Part shown: piece after piece, positions 63,655 through 64,000 of the stretch
How positions within the stretch are numbered: position 1 is the stretch's first letter
Layout: each line of letters opens with the position of its first letter
NCBI GenBank assembly: GCA_029532415.1
Contig: JAQOTA010000060.1
Coordinates: forward strand, 2,170,001-2,234,000
DNA: 64,000 nucleotides
Reading direction: 5' to 3'
Source: Marasmius tenuissimus
Lineage: Eukaryota; Basidiomycota; Agaricomycetes; Agaricales; Marasmiaceae
The notes under the pieces: generated by a model
What the model was told of the DNA's origin: nothing
Seen by the model: only the letters and a program-made list of their open reading frames with translations
The model's database searches: none
Program-made: the position numbers and the translations under genes

Positions 63655-64000
63655 GAATACCTCTAGTGGATGACCCATTCCCATCCCACAATTGTTGCTG
63701 CTGTCCTTCAAATCTTACAAACTAAAGCAAACTGGATGATTGTAAGAGGCTAAATTTCTTGCCATCTCATTTCTGGGACCCCTATCTTTTTACCCACTTC
63801 TACACCCCTCTGTACCCTCCCCAATTATACCTTCTCCACCCTTCATTCTCATCCACTGCCTATAATTCTCCATTCTATTTCACTTCTACCCCTATCTATC
63901 AGCCTCTCCAACCATTTCTTCGTTCCCAATAAGTCTCTACTCCTTCCCAGCATGTGACCCCAGCATCCTGGAACCATGGACCAGTCACCTGCTCATGTTT
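63655..64000. other. No feature seen
   Basis: Pyrimidine-rich, T/C-dense. No ORF of note. Confidence 0.5.

Overview
This window looks like transposon-packed chromatin from a basidiomycete fungus, most likely an Agaricomycete. The evidence is the short GT-AG introns, chromodomain Ty3/gypsy elements, a Tad-like LINE with RNase H, a KDZ transposase with a Cys-x-Cys cluster, a fungal DDE endonuclease, and a KOW-motif SPT5-like gene of the kind multiplied in mushroom genomes. I see no rRNA, convincing tRNA, CRISPR or operon-like gene order. No species call is possible. Layout: (1) 1-4772 is the 3' part of a gypsy element (Gypsy-A, +), with a copia solo LTR in its protease and an intact 3' LTR. It sits inside the RNase H of a second gypsy element. 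(2) 4773-10689 is that host element (Gypsy-B, -), broken by two further solo LTRs and ending in its 5' LTR. (3) 10690-15474 is decayed repeat DNA: an integrase fragment, a long foldback element, a dispersed repeat carrying a small spliced gene, and a 161-bp tandem array. (4) 15475-22851 is a copia element (Copia-A, -) with both LTRs, one polyprotein frame with four stops, and two LTR-like insertions in gag. (5) 22852-27159 holds a second copy of the dispersed repeat, a DDE-endonuclease remnant and unassigned DNA. (6) About 27160-35260 is a decayed gypsy element (Gypsy-C, +) cut by two LTR-like sequences and LINE-1. (7) 35378-46905 is a head-to-tail LINE array: LINE-2, with an intact 1291-aa ORF2, then truncated LINE-3 and an extra 3' tail. 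(8) 46906-49700 holds a KOW/SPT5-like pseudogene, a broken multi-exon gene with a near-perfect inverted repeat, and a minisatellite. (9) 49705-54194 is LINE-4 (-), flanked by a 15-bp duplication. (10) 54380-55590 holds two convergent, related, intron-containing genes of unknown function, the best candidates for non-transposon genes here. (11) 55864-58887 is a damaged KDZ transposase gene. (12) 58888-64000 is non-coding: a cluster of palindromic 12-mers, a second foldback element, a coding remnant and a solo LTR. How it fits together: almost everything is a transposon or inserted in one, and the nesting gives a relative age order. Many disabling stops are TGA where family alignments expect Arg, as expected from CGA to TGA change by deamination of CpG cytosines. 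LINE-2 is the only large element with an intact replication ORF. The convergent orphan pair and the LINE rearrangements (in-frame ORF1 duplication, tandem array, shared breakpoints) are the most unusual parts.
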